Shown: in pieces, positions 62,961 through 64,000 of the stretch
How the letters are laid out: each line of letters starts with the position of its first letter
Numbering within the stretch: position 1 is the stretch's first letter
Source: Jannaschia rubra
GTDB lineage: Bacteria > Pseudomonadota > Alphaproteobacteria > Rhodobacterales > Rhodobacteraceae
DNA length: 64,000 nt
Assembly: GCF_001403735.1 (NCBI RefSeq)
Contig: NZ_CXPG01000013.1
Coordinates: 124,001 to 188,000 of the forward strand
Direction of reading: 5' to 3'
The notes under the pieces: model-generated
The model's input: only the letters and a program-made list of their open reading frames with translations
The model's database searches: none
Told to the model about the DNA's origin: nothing
Position numbers and translations under genes: made by a program

Positions 62961-63596
62961 ATGAGAAGCAGCAAGTCCCGTTCGCGGAACAAGAACCGTA
63001 GCCGCGGCCCCCAGGGCGGCGGAAACATCGTCAATCGCGTCTTCGACAGCTCGGGGCCCGAGGGCAAGGTGCGCGGCACGCCCGCGCAGATCATCGAGAA
63101 ATACGCCCAGCTTGCCCGCGACGCTCAGCTTTCGGGCGACCGGGTCGCGGTCGAGAACTTCCAGCAGCACGGCGAACACTATACGCGGATGCTTGCGGCC
63201 GCGCAGAAGGAAATCGACGCGCGCCAACAGCAGCAGGGCGGTGGCCAGCAGCAGGGCGGTGGCCAGCCGGGTGGAAACCCGCAGGGCGACAACCAGAACG
63301 GCGGCCAGCAGGATCGCCAGCCCGAGGCGCAGGACAACGCCCCGCAGGGCGGCCGGCCGCAGCGCAGTGCGCCCCAGGGCGGCAACCGCCGGCGCGAAAA
63401 GCCCGAACCGCAGCAGACCGCAAGCGACGTGATCGACGCGCCCGAGGCCGACAGCGGCCCGGTCGAGACGCCGGAGTCGGGTGCCGATGCCGCGCCCAAG
63501 CCCGAAAAGCCCAAGCGCACCCGCACCCGCAAGAAGGCGCCGGCGTCGGATGCCCCGTCGAACACGCCCGACGCGACCCCCGAAGACGCCGCCTAG
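62961..63596 (+). CDS. DUF4167 domain protein
   Basis: A 211-residue cytoplasmic protein. The conserved DUF4167 part is near the N-terminus ([68 protein letters not shown]), followed by a Gln/Gly-rich tract (including [13 protein letters not shown]-type repeats), then a Pro/Glu/Lys-rich basic tail ([14 protein letters not shown]). The basic N-terminus and tail suggest RNA or DNA binding; the family's function is unknown. Start ATG 62961; an in-frame upstream start at 62877 is possible but encodes non-conserved sequence. The TAG shares CTAG with the convergent rsmA stop. Confidence 0.9.
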   Translation: MRSSKSRSRNKNRSRGPQGGGNIVNRVFDSSGPEGKVRGTPAQIIEKYAQLARDAQLSGDRVAVENFQQHGEHYTRMLAAAQKEIDARQQQQGGGQQQGGGQPGGNPQGDNQNGGQQDRQPEAQDNAPQGGRPQRSAPQGGNRRREKPEPQQTASDVIDAPEADSGPVETPESGADAAPKPEKPKRTRTRKKAPASDAPSNTPDATPEDAA

Positions 63597-64000
63597 GCCA
63601 GCTGCCGCGCCAGGGCGCACCAGCCTTCCAGCGGTACCTGTTCGGCGCGCTGCGTCGGCTCGATCCCGGCGGCGCGCAGGCGGTCCTCGATGTCCGGGGC
63701 CAGGCCGCGCAGCGCCGCGCGCAGCATCTTGCGGCGCTGGTTGAACCCCTTGGCCACCACGCGTTCCAGGACCTGCGGGTCGGCCGGGAAGCGGGGCTCG
63801 GGCAGGGCGGTCAGGTGGACGACGGCGGAATGGACCTTGGGTGGGGGGCTGAACGCCTCCGGCGGCAGGGTCATGGCGATGCGGGCATCGCAGCGCCACT
63901 GCGCCAGAACGGCGAGCCGCCCATAGGCCTTCGATCCCGGCGCGGCGACGATCCGCTCCGCTACCTCTTTCTGGAACATCAGGGTCAGGCTGTCCCAGGG
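63593..64000 (-). CDS. rsmA: 16S rRNA (adenine1518/1519-N6)-dimethyltransferase (partial, N-terminus off the right edge)
   Basis: The C-terminal 135 residues of RsmA (KsgA), which dimethylates two adjacent adenines of the 16S rRNA 3' end. The segment [34 protein letters not shown], then [14 protein letters not shown] and [15 protein letters not shown], is diagnostic. The stop codon shares CTAG with the convergent DUF4167 gene. The SAM-binding N-terminal domain lies beyond the window; the reading frame is open to the last base. Confidence 0.95.
   Translation of the reverse strand, partial: PWDSLTLMFQKEVAERIVAAPGSKAYGRLAVLAQWRCDARIAMTLPPEAFSPPPKVHSAVVHLTALPEPRFPADPQVLERVVAKGFNQRRKMLRAALRGLAPDIEDRLRAAGIEPTQRAEQVPLEGWCALARQLA

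Overview
The window is chromosomal DNA from an alphaproteobacterium, most likely a member of the Rhodobacteraceae (Roseobacter/Rhodobacter group). The evidence is high GC throughout, the short ProS without an editing insertion, a DUF2484 gene between murC and murB, a DUF6446-type gene between glyQ and glyS, a LolC/LolD pair, the DUF4167 protein, and the long run ftsW-murG-murC-murB-ddl-ftsQ-ftsA-ftsZ-lpxC-bamD-recN. I see no tRNA, rRNA, CRISPR array, insertion sequence, integrase or phage gene. Coding density is very high and many neighbours overlap by 1, 4 or more bases.

Layout. 1-9.0 kb is mostly leftward: glyS (cut by the left edge), a membrane-anchored DUF6446-like protein, glyQ, trkH, an EamA transporter, an orphan 156-residue protein and ilvC; a rightward SPOR/peptidoglycan-binding protein with an inactivated trypsin-like domain sits among them. 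9.1-13.9 kb holds two Lrp/AsnC regulators divergent from ilvC, a class V aminotransferase, a UbiH-like hydroxylase, a HAD nucleotidase and a GntR/FCD regulator. 14.0-17.3 kb holds a glycosyltransferase fused to a c-di-GMP-type MshEN domain, followed by carA. 17.4-28.0 kb runs rightward: yqeY, AI-2E permease, hdaA, ppk, ppx, a zinc-type dehydrogenase, proS, lolC and lolD. 28.0-37.2 kb is mixed: lysophospholipase-like hydrolase, SCP2 protein, TPR protein, Suv3-like RNA helicase, S4 protein, fdxA, carD, a zincin, a VOC protein, fthC, rpe and two small unknown genes.

37.3-40.5 kb is a compact divergent metabolic block: a Gfo/Idh/MocA oxidoreductase plus an isopropylmalate/tartrate-dehydrogenase-like enzyme on one strand, and an ABM monooxygenase plus a lactonase-type metallo-hydrolase on the other. 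40.6-41.7 kb encodes copper delivery to cytochrome oxidase (PCu(A)C and SCO). 41.8-55.5 kb is the division and cell-wall cluster continuing into lpxC, bamD and recN. 55.8-64 kb holds mgtE, guaD, purB, a DUF6314-type protein, two small secreted proteins, prfA-prmC, a DUF4167 protein and the end of rsmA.

Regulatory reading. A recurrent promoter form, TTGnnn-N17-TAnnnn, can be read upstream of many genes (glyQ, carA, yqeY, ppk, proS, fdxA, lpxC, bamD, purB, prfA and others). These are visual matches, not tested sites. The most interesting non-coding signals are a full TTAA-N7-TTAA (CtrA-type) site inside a 10-bp inverted repeat upstream of the MshEN glycosyltransferase, an inverted repeat over the gntR -10 box, an inverted repeat over the ftsW -10 box, and a series of hairpins in the 315-bp recN/mgtE gap.
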